A stretch of DNA of 64,000 bases from Corynebacterium sp. sy039 (GCF_007904105.1 NZ_CP042325.1:1612001-1676000); one strand, 5' to 3'. Shown: positions 17,701-27,624, numbered from the stretch's first letter. The notes: generated from the letters alone by a model not told the origin. Translations and numbers: made by a program.

Positions 17701-19209
17701 ATGCAGATTCTAGAGTTTCTTGTTAATGAGATTTTGTCAGTGCCCGCATTTCTCATTGGTATCATCACCGCAGTCGGATTGTTTGCGCTACGACGCAGTG
17801 TTGGTGATGTCATTGGTGCTGCCTTAAAAGCTGTGCTGGGTTTCATGCTCATTGGTGCAGGCGCTGGTGTAGTATCGGGCGCACTCGAACCATTGGGGGC
17901 AATGATTAATGCGGCTACCGGTGCACAAGGTGTTATTCCCACCAATGAGGCAATCGCAGGAATTGCGCAAGCAGAATATGGCTCTCAAGTAGCCTGGCTG
18001 TTGATATTAGGTTTTGGACTTAGCCTAGTCATTGCGCGTTTTACCAGCCTGAGGTATGTGTTTCTCACTGGTCACCATGCCTTATTCATGGCAACAATGC
18101 TGACCATTATCCTTGACACCGCAGGGTATAACAGTGTGACTGTGATTCTTGTCGGCGCTATTGTGCTTGCCATTATGATGGTTTCTTTGCCGGCACTATC
18201 CCAGCGATGGACCCGCACAATCACTGGTGATGATTCCATCGCAATGGGGCATTTTGGTACCTTGGGCTATGTTAGCTCGGCGTGCGTTGGCAGCGCACTG
18301 AATAAAATAGCTCGCCCCTCCCCTTCCACAGAGGATCTGCAACTGCCTTCTGGGTTAAAGTTCTTGCGTGATTCTATGGTCACTACTGCGCTTTCGATGG
18401 CACTGATGTATGTGATCATTGCGGCAATAGCACTGCCACGACTAGGCAACACGGATGCCTTTGCCATTTTTGAGCAAGAGGCCAGTTCAGTGGGTAATTA
18501 CTTTATGCAGTCTGTCACCCAAGGGCTCACCTTTGGTGTTGGTGTTGCCATTATTCTTTTCGGGGTGCGTACAGTGTTGGGTGAACTGATTCCCGCATTC
18601 CAAGGCATTGCCGATAAGGTAGTTCCTGGTGCGATTCCTGCTCTTGATTGTCCGATCGTGTTCCCTTATGCACAAAACGCAGTGCTGATTGGGTTCTTTG
18701 CTTCATTCTTAGGCGGACTGCTTGGCTTGGCTGTGCTTTCTGCATGGTTATCACCCGCATTCGGTGTGGCTCTTATTTTGCCTGGTCTTGTGCCACATTT
18801 CTTTACCGGTGGTGCGGCTGGTGTGTATGGTAATGCCACTGGTGGGCGTCGGGGAGCATTTTTTGGCGCGCTGACTAATGGACTCATCATCACATTCTTA
18901 CCTGCGTTTTTGATGTCTGTTTTGGGTAAGTTCAGCTCAAACACCACCACTTTTGGCGACGCCGACTTTGGTTGGTTGGGCTTGCTCATCGGATACAGCA
19001 CTCACGCCGGACAGGCTGTGGGACTGATTCTCATTCTGCTCATTGGTGTTGGGGTGCTGGGGTTGGCTCTGCTTGCGCAGAAAAATCTTGCACCGCTAGC
19101 TGCTCAAGAAACACCTAAGGTATCTGCTTCTAGGCAACAGCATGATTATCCCAAAATTCCGCGCCCGCATGGGGCTCCTATTCCACCAGCCCATATTGAG
19201 TATGAGTAG
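17701..19209 (+). CDS. ulaA: PTS ascorbate-type IIC permease UlaA/SgaT
   Basis: A 502-residue protein with about eleven hydrophobic segments and the UlaA family pattern (LILGFGLSLVIARFT, YVFLTGHHALFMA, DCPIVFPYAQNAVLIGF). The family imports ascorbate or a related sugar acid with phosphorylation. It begins 3 bp after the IIA-IIB gene and forms one operon with it. No catabolic genes (UlaG, UlaD and others) accompany the transporter, so its substrate is open. A polar tail of about 40 residues ends the protein. It converges with dnaG. Confidence 0.92.
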   Translation: MQILEFLVNEILSVPAFLIGIITAVGLFALRRSVGDVIGAALKAVLGFMLIGAGAGVVSGALEPLGAMINAATGAQGVIPTNEAIAGIAQAEYGSQVAWLLILGFGLSLVIARFTSLRYVFLTGHHALFMATMLTIILDTAGYNSVTVILVGAIVLAIMMVSLPALSQRWTRTITGDDSIAMGHFGTLGYVSSACVGSALNKIARPSPSTEDLQLPSGLKFLRDSMVTTALSMALMYVIIAAIALPRLGNTDAFAIFEQEASSVGNYFMQSVTQGLTFGVGVAIILFGVRTVLGELIPAFQGIADKVVPGAIPALDCPIVFPYAQNAVLIGFFASFLGGLLGLAVLSAWLSPAFGVALILPGLVPHFFTGGAAGVYGNATGGRRGAFFGALTNGLIITFLPAFLMSVLGKFSSNTTTFGDADFGWLGLLIGYSTHAGQAVGLILILLIGVGVLGLALLAQKNLAPLAAQETPKVSASRQQHDYPKIPRPHGAPIPPAHIEYE

Positions 19210-19225
19210 TGGCCCAAGGAGCGCC

Positions 19226-21118
19226 TTAGCTACCAAAAGCTAAGTCCAATAGCTCCCGACGACGCTGCTCTAATTCCACAAGTTCGGCAAATAACGCATT
19301 GTAAGTGCGCTCATCTTCTGATGGGCGCATTCTTTGCATTTTGCCCTTGAGCAGGGCAATTTGGTTGCCGATCTGTTGCTCTTGCAATCTAGCCAATGTG
19401 GTGTCGATGTGTGGCAAGAAATCTTCTTCAGTAACGTGGAATGCTTCTACTGCAAGTTCAGATACTAATGATTTTCCTACGAGATCGAGCATATGATCGC
19501 TTACCGAGGAAATCCATTGCGCCCCTGATTGCTGCGCACTGCACCCACCAGCAGAATCAATTGCTTTTTTGAGCGCTCGGTATGTCTCATGGGTAAATAC
19601 TTGTGGGGCGAGGTCGTCGAATCGCTTTCCCACAGCCTCAGGGTATTGCAGGGCAATTTTCAGACATTCGCGCTGTGTCCAAAGCCGCGGATCTTTGGGG
19701 TTGGGCAAAGATAGCACTGAGTCAGGTTGAGCGGCAGGGGCAGCATTATGAAAACGCTGTGCTTTGCGCTGTGGTGTACGGGGTTTGCGTGCTTGTGCTC
19801 GTACTTGCTGCACTACCTCATGCGGGTCTTGCCAACCAATCCACCCAGCTAATAGCCTGGCGTATTCATCTTGAAGTGGTTTGTCTTTGATACTTGCGAC
19901 CACTGGAACTGTGCGACGCAGTGCTTGTAAGCGCCCTTCCACAGAATCAAGAGAGTATTGGGCAATGAGGGTTTGGAGTGCGAACTCCACCATGGGAACC
20001 CTTGAGGCGATAAGTTCGCGCACAGCACTATCACCACGTTGCAGACGCAGGTCACAAGGATCCATTCCTTCTGGTGCCACTGAAACAAAGGATTGCCCAG
20101 TAAATTTTTGATCCCCCTCAAAAGCACGCATAGCTGCTTTTTGTCCAGCTTCATCGCCGTCGAAAGTATAGATGAGTTCCCCGCGGAAGAAGTTATCGTC
20201 AAGCATGAGCCTACGGATCATTTGCAGGTGATCATCGCCAAAAGCAGTACCACAGGCTGCTACTGCTGTGGTAATCCCTGCTGCGTGCATGGCCATCACA
20301 TCGGTATAGCCCTCGACGACTACCGCCTGGTGTCTGGTAGCAATATCACGCTTTGCCACATCAAGGCCAAAGAGTACCTTTGATTTTTTATACAAGAGCG
20401 TTTCCGGGGTATTCATGTATTTACCGAGGTTATCGTCGTCGAAAAGTTTTCTGGCGCCGAATCCGATTACATCACCCGATATGTTTTTAATCGGCCAGAG
20501 TAGTCTGCGATGAAAACGATCAATGGGCCCGAGTTTACCCATGCGCGATAAACCAGCAGCCTCTAGTTCCTGGAAACTAAAGCCTTGACGAAGTAACTGC
20601 TTGGTGAGAGTATCCCAGCCCTCGGGGGCATAACCGCACTCAAAGGAATAGATGAGTTCTTTAGAAAACCCACGGTTGAGTAAGAAATTACGTGCAGTGG
20701 CTGCCTGAGGTGTTTCTAATTGTTCTCGGTAAAACTTATGTGCTGCTCGGTTAGCTTCAATGAGGCGTTTACGGGTTCCAGGTTCTTCTCTGCGGGCACC
20801 AGTGGAACCACCCTCATAGTTAATTCGGTACCCAATTTTGTCTGCGCATATTTCCACTGCCTCCGGGAAAGAAACGTGCTCCATTTCCATGAGGAAAGCA
20901 AACACATCTCCGCCTTTTCCAGTGGAAAAACAGTGGTAGTAGCCGTGTTGCGGACGCACGAAGAAAGAAGGGGTGTTTTCGTCCTTGAATGGGCTAAGCC
21001 CGCGCAACGAATCAGCACCGGCAGGCTTGAGCTGCACATACTCACCGACGACGTCCTCTAGGCTAATTCTCTCTCGAATTGCCTGCACATCAGATGCCGG
21101 TATTTTTCCTTTTCTCAT
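19226..21118 (-). CDS. dnaG: DNA primase
   Basis: The enzyme makes RNA primers at the fork. The TOPRIM core is intact (VVVEGYTDVMAMHAAG and TFDGDEAGQ), and a C-terminal helicase-binding domain follows. The N-terminal zinc finger, normally CPFH...HCFGC, here reads SPFK...HCFST, so three of the four metal ligands are replaced (only one Cys remains). I chose the ATG at 21118, 12 bases after GGAGG; a TTG 12 bases upstream is too close to the ribosome-binding site. It lies 90 bp after glmS on the same strand. Confidence 0.96.
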   Translation of the reverse strand: MRKGKIPASDVQAIRERISLEDVVGEYVQLKPAGADSLRGLSPFKDENTPSFFVRPQHGYYHCFSTGKGGDVFAFLMEMEHVSFPEAVEICADKIGYRINYEGGSTGARREEPGTRKRLIEANRAAHKFYREQLETPQAATARNFLLNRGFSKELIYSFECGYAPEGWDTLTKQLLRQGFSFQELEAAGLSRMGKLGPIDRFHRRLLWPIKNISGDVIGFGARKLFDDDNLGKYMNTPETLLYKKSKVLFGLDVAKRDIATRHQAVVVEGYTDVMAMHAAGITTAVAACGTAFGDDHLQMIRRLMLDDNFFRGELIYTFDGDEAGQKAAMRAFEGDQKFTGQSFVSVAPEGMDPCDLRLQRGDSAVRELIASRVPMVEFALQTLIAQYSLDSVEGRLQALRRTVPVVASIKDKPLQDEYARLLAGWIGWQDPHEVVQQVRAQARKPRTPQRKAQRFHNAAPAAQPDSVLSLPNPKDPRLWTQRECLKIALQYPEAVGKRFDDLAPQVFTHETYRALKKAIDSAGGCSAQQSGAQWISSVSDHMLDLVGKSLVSELAVEAFHVTEEDFLPHIDTTLARLQEQQIGNQIALLKGKMQRMRPSEDERTYNALFAELVELEQRRRELLDLAFGS

Positions 21119-21208
21119 ATGTCTGCTCAACCTCCTTTCACCGCAGATGCCACCCTGGGCACCGCTACTACCTCACATATCCCACGTATCCCAGGCGCGT
21201 GCCGTGGA

Positions 21209-23086
21209 TTATTCCACAGTAACTGCCTTAGCTAAATTGCGTGGCTGATCCACATCCAAGCCTTTAGCCGCAGCAACGGCACAAGCAAAAATCTGCAATG
21301 GCACAGTAGCAAGCAAAGGCTGCAACAGTGTTGGGGCTTGAGGAATCCGAATCACATGGTTAGCGTAAGCGTCTACGACTTCATCGCCTTCCTCAGCGAT
21401 CACAATGGTAATCGCACCACGTGCCCGAATCTCTTGGATATTAGACACTACCTTTGCGTGCAAAGAATTACGCCCTTTTGCAGAAGGGACAATCACAAAC
21501 ACGGGTTGTCCTTCTTCGATCAAGGCAATCGGACCATGTTTGAGCTCACCAGCAGCAAAACCTTCTGCGTGGAGGTAGGCAATTTCTTTGAGCTTCAGGG
21601 CACCTTCGAGTGCTACTGGGAAACCAACATGGCGACCAAGGAAAATCACCGAGTTGGCATTTTGCATATTCTTGCCCAGGGTTTCAATACTTGCTTTAGC
21701 ATCAATAACTTGCTGAATTTTATCTGGCATGGCTTTGAGCTCACGCACAATAAGCTCAATCTCATCAGCAAACATATTGCCACGCAATTGTGCTAAATAC
21801 AGACCCAGCAGATAGGATGCTGTGATTTGCGCCAAGAATGCTTTGGTCGAGGCCACTGCAATCTCTGGGCCAGCATGGGTGTATAGGTTTGCGTCTGCCT
21901 CGCGTGGAATAGAGGAACCACGGGTGTTGCAGATGGCGAGTACCTTTGCGCCTTGTTCTTTAGCGTGGCGCACTGCCATGAGCGTGTCCATCGTCTCACC
22001 AGATTGAGATAACGCAACCACCAGGGTTTTCTCATTCACAATGGGGTCGCGGTAACGGAACTCATGCGCGAGCTCTACTTCAGTAGGGATACGACACCAA
22101 TGCTCAATGGCGTAGCGTGCCACTTGACCAGCATAAGCAGCTGTACCACAGGCAATAACAATGATTTTGTCTATACTGCGTAGCACTGCCTCATCAATGT
22201 GGAGTTCGTCGAGAGTGAGCTTGTTATTCTCATCAAAACGCCCCATGAGGGTTTCGCGCACGGCAGTGGGTTGGTCATGAATCTCTTTGACCATGAAGAA
22301 GTCATAGCCGCCTTTTTCAGCAGCAGAAATATCCCACTCCACCACAAATTTCTTGCCCTCATCAGGGTTATTGTCAAAATCAGTAATGTCATAACCTTGT
22401 GCGGTAAGCGTAATCACTCGGTTATCTGTCAGCTCGACGACGTCTTTCGTGTATTCAATAAAACCACTGACATCAGAACTCAGGAAGAACTCCCCCTCGC
22501 CTACACCAACCAGCAAGGGTGAACCAGAGCGCGATGCCACAATACGATCCGGGCATTGCTTATGAATAGCCAGAAGGGTAAACGCCCCCTCCAAACGCTT
22601 ACTGGTCAGGCGCATGGCATGGCTTAAATCGCCTTGAGCCTGCGCGTCGTGAGCAAAAATATCAGCTAAGAGCGTAGCTGCTACCTCTGTGTCTGTTTCA
22701 GAAACAAAGTTATAGCCTTTATCAGTGAGCTCTTTTTTTAACTCAGCATAGTTTTCAATAATGCCATTGTGGACAACAGCAACCTGACCATCGGCAACAA
22801 TATGCGGATGCGCATTAGTATCACTGGGCGCACCATGAGTTGCCCAACGCGTATGCCCAATGCCAACCTGAGCACTGCCTAGTGGTGATTGGGTGATAGC
22901 GTCTTCTAAAACCGCAACTTTTCCAGTTTTTTTACAAAAAGCAATGCCCTTTTCAGAGGCAACGGCAATACCTGCGGAATCATAACCGCGATATTCCAAA
23001 CGTTTAAGCCCCTGTAAAACAACATCTGAAGCTGTATATTCTGCAGCTGATTGCGAAGAGCCTACATATCCAACAATTCCACACAT
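21209..23086 (-). CDS. glmS: Glutamine-fructose-6-phosphate aminotransferase
   Basis: GlmS makes glucosamine-6-phosphate, the first step towards cell-wall amino sugars. The N-terminal glutaminase nucleophile is Cys2 (MCGIVGYVG) and the two SIS sugar-isomerase domains follow (ALSQSGETMDT is the phosphate loop of the first). At 625 residues it has the usual length and ends in the typical AKAVTVE. It is the upstream partner of dnaG and divergent from the ribonuclease gene. Confidence 0.98.
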   Translation of the reverse strand: MCGIVGYVGSSQSAAEYTASDVVLQGLKRLEYRGYDSAGIAVASEKGIAFCKKTGKVAVLEDAITQSPLGSAQVGIGHTRWATHGAPSDTNAHPHIVADGQVAVVHNGIIENYAELKKELTDKGYNFVSETDTEVAATLLADIFAHDAQAQGDLSHAMRLTSKRLEGAFTLLAIHKQCPDRIVASRSGSPLLVGVGEGEFFLSSDVSGFIEYTKDVVELTDNRVITLTAQGYDITDFDNNPDEGKKFVVEWDISAAEKGGYDFFMVKEIHDQPTAVRETLMGRFDENNKLTLDELHIDEAVLRSIDKIIVIACGTAAYAGQVARYAIEHWCRIPTEVELAHEFRYRDPIVNEKTLVVALSQSGETMDTLMAVRHAKEQGAKVLAICNTRGSSIPREADANLYTHAGPEIAVASTKAFLAQITASYLLGLYLAQLRGNMFADEIELIVRELKAMPDKIQQVIDAKASIETLGKNMQNANSVIFLGRHVGFPVALEGALKLKEIAYLHAEGFAAGELKHGPIALIEEGQPVFVIVPSAKGRNSLHAKVVSNIQEIRARGAITIVIAEEGDEVVDAYANHVIRIPQAPTLLQPLLATVPLQIFACAVAAAKGLDVDQPRNLAKAVTVE

Positions 23087-23187
23087 AGTGTCGCATTCTA
23101 CTCCAAATATGCCTCTAGTGGGGCACGGCTTGGGGCTGCCAAAAGGTTCTACTAGCGTTCCAGGAACAACTATGCCACCATAGCACT

Positions 23188-23697
23188 ATGAGTGGACAAT
23201 CACGGTCACCCAAAACTACCTCAAAATTGATTGCCGGTGCTGGCACCACTGCACTCGCATTAGCCGGCATCTGGTTTGGCATTTCGCACAATAATTCCAC
23301 CGATAATTCCACTAACGACGCTCATGCAACCAGCACAAAAAGCGCACGCCTACCCGCTGGTGCTACGCAATCCGCTAAGGCGGGTCGCGCAACACTCAAA
23401 AACTGTGAGCTGGATACTTTACCGGCAGAGGCCGAGGAAGTCGTAGCCGATATTTTGCAGGGTGGTCCCTATGAGTTTCCAGAGACTGATGGTTCTCACT
23501 TTGGCAACTATGAGCGCAAACTCCCCCGCCAAAGCAGTAGTTACTACCGCGAATATACCGTGGAAACCCCAGGTCTTGGGCACCGAGGAGAGAAAAGGAT
23601 TGTCACAGGTGGCGGCACAGAAACCGACCCCGAGGTATGGTACTACACTGAGGATCATTACGAGAGTTTTTGCGCCATACCTGACGCTGAGGACTAA
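23188..23697 (+). CDS. Membrane-tethered or secreted RNase Sa-like ribonuclease
   Basis: The C-terminal 100 residues match the microbial guanyl-specific ribonucleases of the RNase Sa group. Catalytic residues align by spacing: E122 in YREYTV, R133, R137 and H157 in EDHYESF; two cysteines (C73, C162) can form the usual disulfide. A hydrophobic segment at 14-33 followed by a Ser/Thr/Asn-rich stretch acts as signal or anchor, so the enzyme works outside. No barstar-like inhibitor gene adjoins it. Its end lies 30 bp from dgt, convergent. Confidence 0.88.
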   Translation: MSGQSRSPKTTSKLIAGAGTTALALAGIWFGISHNNSTDNSTNDAHATSTKSARLPAGATQSAKAGRATLKNCELDTLPAEAEEVVADILQGGPYEFPETDGSHFGNYERKLPRQSSSYYREYTVETPGLGHRGEKRIVTGGGTETDPEVWYYTEDHYESFCAIPDAED

Positions 23698-23726
23698 CGC
23701 TGCGACTCTAGCGTGGCAACAAAGGA

Positions 23727-25001
23727 CTATCCCAGGAAACCCGACCACTGTGCCGCCTGAGCAGCTACCCGCTCCAAACGCGATTCTGTCATTGACGCAA
23801 TTTGATCAATAATGACTCGCTCACGTTGTGCAGCAGTATCAGCCTGCTCCCACCACAGGCGAAAGAGAGGGTCAAGAGTACCAGCGCCACCTGCGGAAAA
23901 ATAATCGTAGACTCTAAAAATACGGTCGCGCTGCCGATCTTGACGCGCTAAATGCGCAGGCTGATCCATCACATAGAGCACCGCAATGGTTTTGAGCAAC
24001 GTCACCTCAGCCCATACCTGTTCAGGAATAACTACCGTGCCATACATTCGCCCCAATGGCTGCCCTTGAGCTGCTTCTTGGGTAGCGCTTACTACTGCTC
24101 CTACATATCTGCCCACCAACTGCGAAGTCATTGCTTTGAGCTGAGTGTAGTCACGCAACCTACCGTGGAATTCTGCGGCACTGGCTACTACGTCAAGATC
24201 GCGCAGGCGATCCGCGGCGTCGATAAGCTGCTCTGGTTCACCGCCAAAAGCTCGTGCCCCTTTATGCGCCAATGCAGCTAATTCGACGAAGTCCCACAGC
24301 ACACTTAATGTGATTCTGCCAGCAATAATGCCATCTTCTACATCGTGGACGCTATACGCAATGTCATCACTAAAATCCATGACCTGAGCCTCTGCACAAG
24401 GACGGTCATCAGTATGCCCCTGGCGTATCCACGTAAGAATGTCACGGTCTTCGTCATAGCAACCATATTTTTTATTGATACTGCCATCGGTATTGGTTTT
24501 GGTGCGCGGATATTTACAGGCAGCGTCGAGAGCTGCGCGGGTGAGATTAAGCCCAAAAGAAGTATCGCTCTCGTCAAGAATCTTTGGCTCTAGGCGAGTT
24601 AAAATCCGCAGCGTTTGCGCATTTCCCTCAAAACCACCACAGTCTTGTGCGACCTGGTCGAGCGCACGCTCACCATTATGCCCATACGGTGGATGCCCAA
24701 TGTCGTGAGTAAGACCAGCCATCTCGCATAAATCAGCATTTAAGCCCAACCCGCTACCGATGCCACGCGCTATTTGTGCCACTTCAAGAGAATGAGTAAG
24801 CCGAGTACGCGGCGTATCACCAATCCCAGGTGCCACTACCTGTGTTTTATCAGCTAAACGACGCAGCGCCGCAGAATGCAACACCCGCGCACGATCACGC
24901 GCAAAAGGGTGACGGGTGTCAGTGTGCGCAATGAGCACACTTCCCTTTTCCCCTTCTGAATACCGGCGCTGACAATCCTGATCAATGTAGTGGTAGCTCA
25001 C
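23727..25001 (-). CDS. dgt: Deoxyguanosinetriphosphate triphosphohydrolase-like protein
   Basis: An HD-domain dNTPase of 424 residues. The metal motif is complete: TRLTHSLEVAQIARGIG and LTHDIGHPPYGHNGE, later MDFSDDIAYSVHD. Such enzymes hydrolyse dNTPs to nucleoside and triphosphate. The start is a GTG at 25001. It begins 12 bp after the end of the membrane-protein gene upstream, probably one transcript. Confidence 0.94.
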   Translation of the reverse strand: MSYHYIDQDCQRRYSEGEKGSVLIAHTDTRHPFARDRARVLHSAALRRLADKTQVVAPGIGDTPRTRLTHSLEVAQIARGIGSGLGLNADLCEMAGLTHDIGHPPYGHNGERALDQVAQDCGGFEGNAQTLRILTRLEPKILDESDTSFGLNLTRAALDAACKYPRTKTNTDGSINKKYGCYDEDRDILTWIRQGHTDDRPCAEAQVMDFSDDIAYSVHDVEDGIIAGRITLSVLWDFVELAALAHKGARAFGGEPEQLIDAADRLRDLDVVASAAEFHGRLRDYTQLKAMTSQLVGRYVGAVVSATQEAAQGQPLGRMYGTVVIPEQVWAEVTLLKTIAVLYVMDQPAHLARQDRQRDRIFRVYDYFSAGGAGTLDPLFRLWWEQADTAAQRERVIIDQIASMTESRLERVAAQAAQWSGFLG

Positions 25002-25012
25002 CCTTGACGATT

Positions 25013-25585
25013 CTAGACGATTCTCGTGCCTCGCCCAGCAATCCAGCGTCGATAGACTGCAACCAGGGCGAATATATTAACCACAAGCCACATCACACCA
25101 TAAATAATCGACCGAGCACTCGGATTATTGACTTTCAGTTCCCAACCAAAAGACAACACAATGAGCACAGCAAAAGTAACCAACGCGCATAATGCCACAG
25201 GCCTACGTGCAGTAATAACAACACAACCCAAAAACGCCACCACAAAGCCACAACCAGTACCAACAATAAACCACATTGCCGCCTCTACAACCGGAGTAAA
25301 GCTAGCACCAACACCTAAGAGCACATCCGTACCAGTTTCGATTGCTAACGCTGCCCCAGTACACACAGCCCCAAGCATAATGCTCACAAACGCGCCTGCA
25401 TCAGCAAAAACCAAAGCAGCACAAAAACCAATCCATAACCACAACCACGGAAAAGCAACCAAAGAAATGAGAAAATCAGAACTAATCTTCGCTTCAAGAG
25501 AAGAAAGAAAAGGTAAAACTACTAAGAAACAAAGGATATAGGATATATGCGTATGTAATTTTCCATAATTGCGGTGGTTGCGCAT
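25013..25585 (-). CDS. Unrecognised multi-spanning membrane protein
   Basis: A 190-residue protein with about six hydrophobic segments and short polar loops; the C-terminus is basic (YRRWIAGRGTRIV). I do not recognise the family. It is upstream of dgt with only a short gap and is likely co-transcribed with it. Confidence 0.72.
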   Translation of the reverse strand: MRNHRNYGKLHTHISYILCFLVVLPFLSSLEAKISSDFLISLVAFPWLWLWIGFCAALVFADAGAFVSIMLGAVCTGAALAIETGTDVLLGVGASFTPVVEAAMWFIVGTGCGFVVAFLGCVVITARRPVALCALVTFAVLIVLSFGWELKVNNPSARSIIYGVMWLVVNIFALVAVYRRWIAGRGTRIV

Positions 25586-25737
25586 ACTGTAATCCCTTCA
25601 TAGACGCCCGACAAGCTCAGTATCACCGCCATAGGAAAGACTGTCAAAAGATATTTAAGCTATCCACCTAGCTGCACATTTCATCATGACGCGAAACAAC
25701 ACTCATCACATACCACCTGAGTCAACTAACGCAAAAA

Positions 25738-25782
25738 CTCCCCGCCAGCTAAGAATCATGTACTGATCCAACCAGCGGGGAG
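25738..25782 (-). terminator. Terminator of the first phase-variable gene
   Basis: CTCCCCGC and GCGGGGAG form the stem; on the minus strand a T run follows (GTTTTTGCG). The rest of the gap 25586-25803 holds nothing I can name. Confidence 0.8.
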
Positions 25783-25803
25783 CTTTCAACTCTTAAGCAA
25801 GAA

Positions 25804-27416
25804 TTACGCTGCGCGCAGATGTCCGCCAGTAGTAACTTTAGGACGGTCTTTCTTCGCCACAGTCTTAGCCTGCTTAGCGACGTTATCCTTCACGCTTTCA
25901 GAAATAACGGTCTTAGGTGCAGGCTTAGATTCTGGTTTAGAATCGGCAGGTTCGTCCTGCTCAGGCTCTACAACGGTGGTAACAACCTCACCCTGCTCAA
26001 CCTCTGTGTCTGTGTCAGGCACAGTTGGTGGAACAACAGGCTTAACCGGTTCCTCACGTTCTTCAGGACACTCAGCTGGCTTCACAGGTTTCTCCTGCTC
26101 AGGTTCCTGTGGTTCTTCAGAAGGAGTAGGTTCCTGAGTTTCCTCACTTGGAGTTGGTTCCTCAGACTCCCGTGGTTCCTCAGTTTCCTTGGAAGGCTTA
26201 GCAGGTTCAACCTCCTCTTCGTCAGAAGGCGTAGGTTCTTCAGATTCCTGTGGCTCGTCAGAAGGAGTTGGTTCCTCAGACTCTACAGGCTCCTCACTAG
26301 GTGGCACCTCAGTCTCTTCATCAGGACAAAGAGTAATATGCTGGAAACCCTGATCACAATTATCCTCAGCACCATATAGTGCGCCATAATAATTCACCGC
26401 AGGATTCAAGTGAAGATTAAACGTATTTACATACTTCTCATATCTATCACCACCAGCCTCGATATCGTTACCAATCATGTCAAAACGATTCGTATTACGA
26501 GTAACTGCACAGGTTCCCACACTTGTTAAACCATGGCGAGTACCCTGATCAGCATACAAAGCAGCAATCTTCTCATTCTCTAGGGCGATTTCTTTATTAC
26601 GCTGAACAATCTCTGCTTTACGAGCTGAAGACGCAGACTCATCCTCATGAATCATCGGAATAGACGCAGGAGGCAACTCATTAGTAAGCCCCCAGTGATA
26701 ACTTTTCAGACTCTGACACCCCTCCTCAGCGCTACCAAACACATCTTGGCTAGAGCATTTCCACATCACATTATCAACGCGAATCGGAATATAGGTATCT
26801 TCACCAACAGCCTCCACAGTACCGGTGACCTCAAAAGTATAGACACCACCCACACTGCCCAAACTAATCTGGTAGAAATTCCACTCAGGCTGATACGAAA
26901 AAGACGAAGGATTCACACCACGAGGCTGCCCTAACTTCTCTGATTCCTCGGCAGTAAACTTATAAAACGGAGTAATACCATACGTAGCATCACGCTCAAC
27001 ATTAGATAAATCTAATTCAGAACTATCCTTGATAGGAACCTGATAATCAACCATACGCACAGGCATAAAACTCGTATAAAGATCTATATCTTCGTTAGGC
27101 TTAACAGGCATATGCGTCAATTTGATAGACACGTCTTTGACCGTAGATGGGATCATGATCTGTGCATTCTTCGAGGTTTGGATTTGATCCTCACCCATCG
27201 CCAATGGCGCTACCTGCACTTGCCAGGTAACCTGTGTTTCATCCCCCACTTGCTTCACACAGGTAGAACCCGTATCACAGTTCACACCACCCCAAAAACC
27301 ATGAACATTATCAGCACCACCGGCTAATACCGAGGGGGGGGGGATAGAAAACCCGCACCAAGCACACCAACGGCAACCACAGCCGCAGCACGCTTAGCAA
27401 AACGATTCAACAACAT
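25804..27416 (-). CDS. Secreted Pro/Glu/Ser-rich protein A, phase-variable, read as OFF
   Basis: Translation from the ATG at 27416 (AGAGG upstream) gives a clear signal peptide, MLLNRFAKRAAAVVAVGVLG, then meets a run of ten C. With ten C the frame closes at TAG after 30 codons. With eleven or eight C it joins the 494-codon frame that ends at 25804, giving about 537 residues and a cleavage-like VLA-GG site. The mature part has an N-terminal domain with paired cysteines, a conserved middle (residues about 120-240), a Pro/Glu/Ser-rich stalk of EEPTPSEE-like repeats and a basic C-terminus ending HLRAA. There is no LPxTG motif or C-terminal membrane segment. Function unknown; an envelope or secreted antigen is likely. 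Confidence 0.8.
27334..27343 (-). repeat. C10 homopolymer in signal peptide A
   Basis: Ten C (ten G on the plus strand) in codons 25-28 of protein A. Slippage to eleven or eight restores the frame; other lengths close it. Confidence 0.9.
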
Positions 27417-27530
27417 TATTTCCTCTATTCTCCTAGGAAAAAGAACAAAAAAAGCACTTTCCAAGCCATCCCAGCCATAACATACAAAGCTGAGAAAAAC
27501 CTAAAAGCATTTCTCATCATAACCCAAGAC
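27414..27530 (-). promoter_or_regulatory. Conserved upstream block of protein A
   Basis: The region before the start is shared with the second paralogue (30704-30830): the leader with TCCTAGGA and AGAGG, and the TGCTTTTAGGTTTTTCTCAG stretch about 75 bases upstream. This probably holds the duplicated promoter. Confidence 0.55.
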
Positions 27531-27538
27531 ATGAAGAA

Positions 27539-27566
27539 AGTCCTAGCACCAACTGGCACTAGGACT
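27539..27566 (-). terminator. Hairpin after MFS gene
   Basis: AGTCCTAG and CTAGGACT pair over a 12-base loop, with TTTC following on the minus strand. It resembles the hairpin at 29038-29071. Confidence 0.7.
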
Positions 27567-27624
27567 CCACAGAAGAACAGGCGGTGACAGGCAAGCAAAC
27601 AGACAAACAGGGCAAGGAAGTTAC

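Noticed and set aside
25819..26379. Plus-strand frame rich in Arg, Leu, Phe and Trp
   Set aside because: It is the complement of the Pro/Glu/Ser stalk codons of protein A; the same artefact appears opposite protein B (29106-29633).
27334..27343. Plain pseudogene explanation for protein A
   Set aside because: A single lesion at a homopolymer, repeated at the same place in the paralogue with otherwise intact frames, fits a reversible switch better than decay, though a miscall remains possible.
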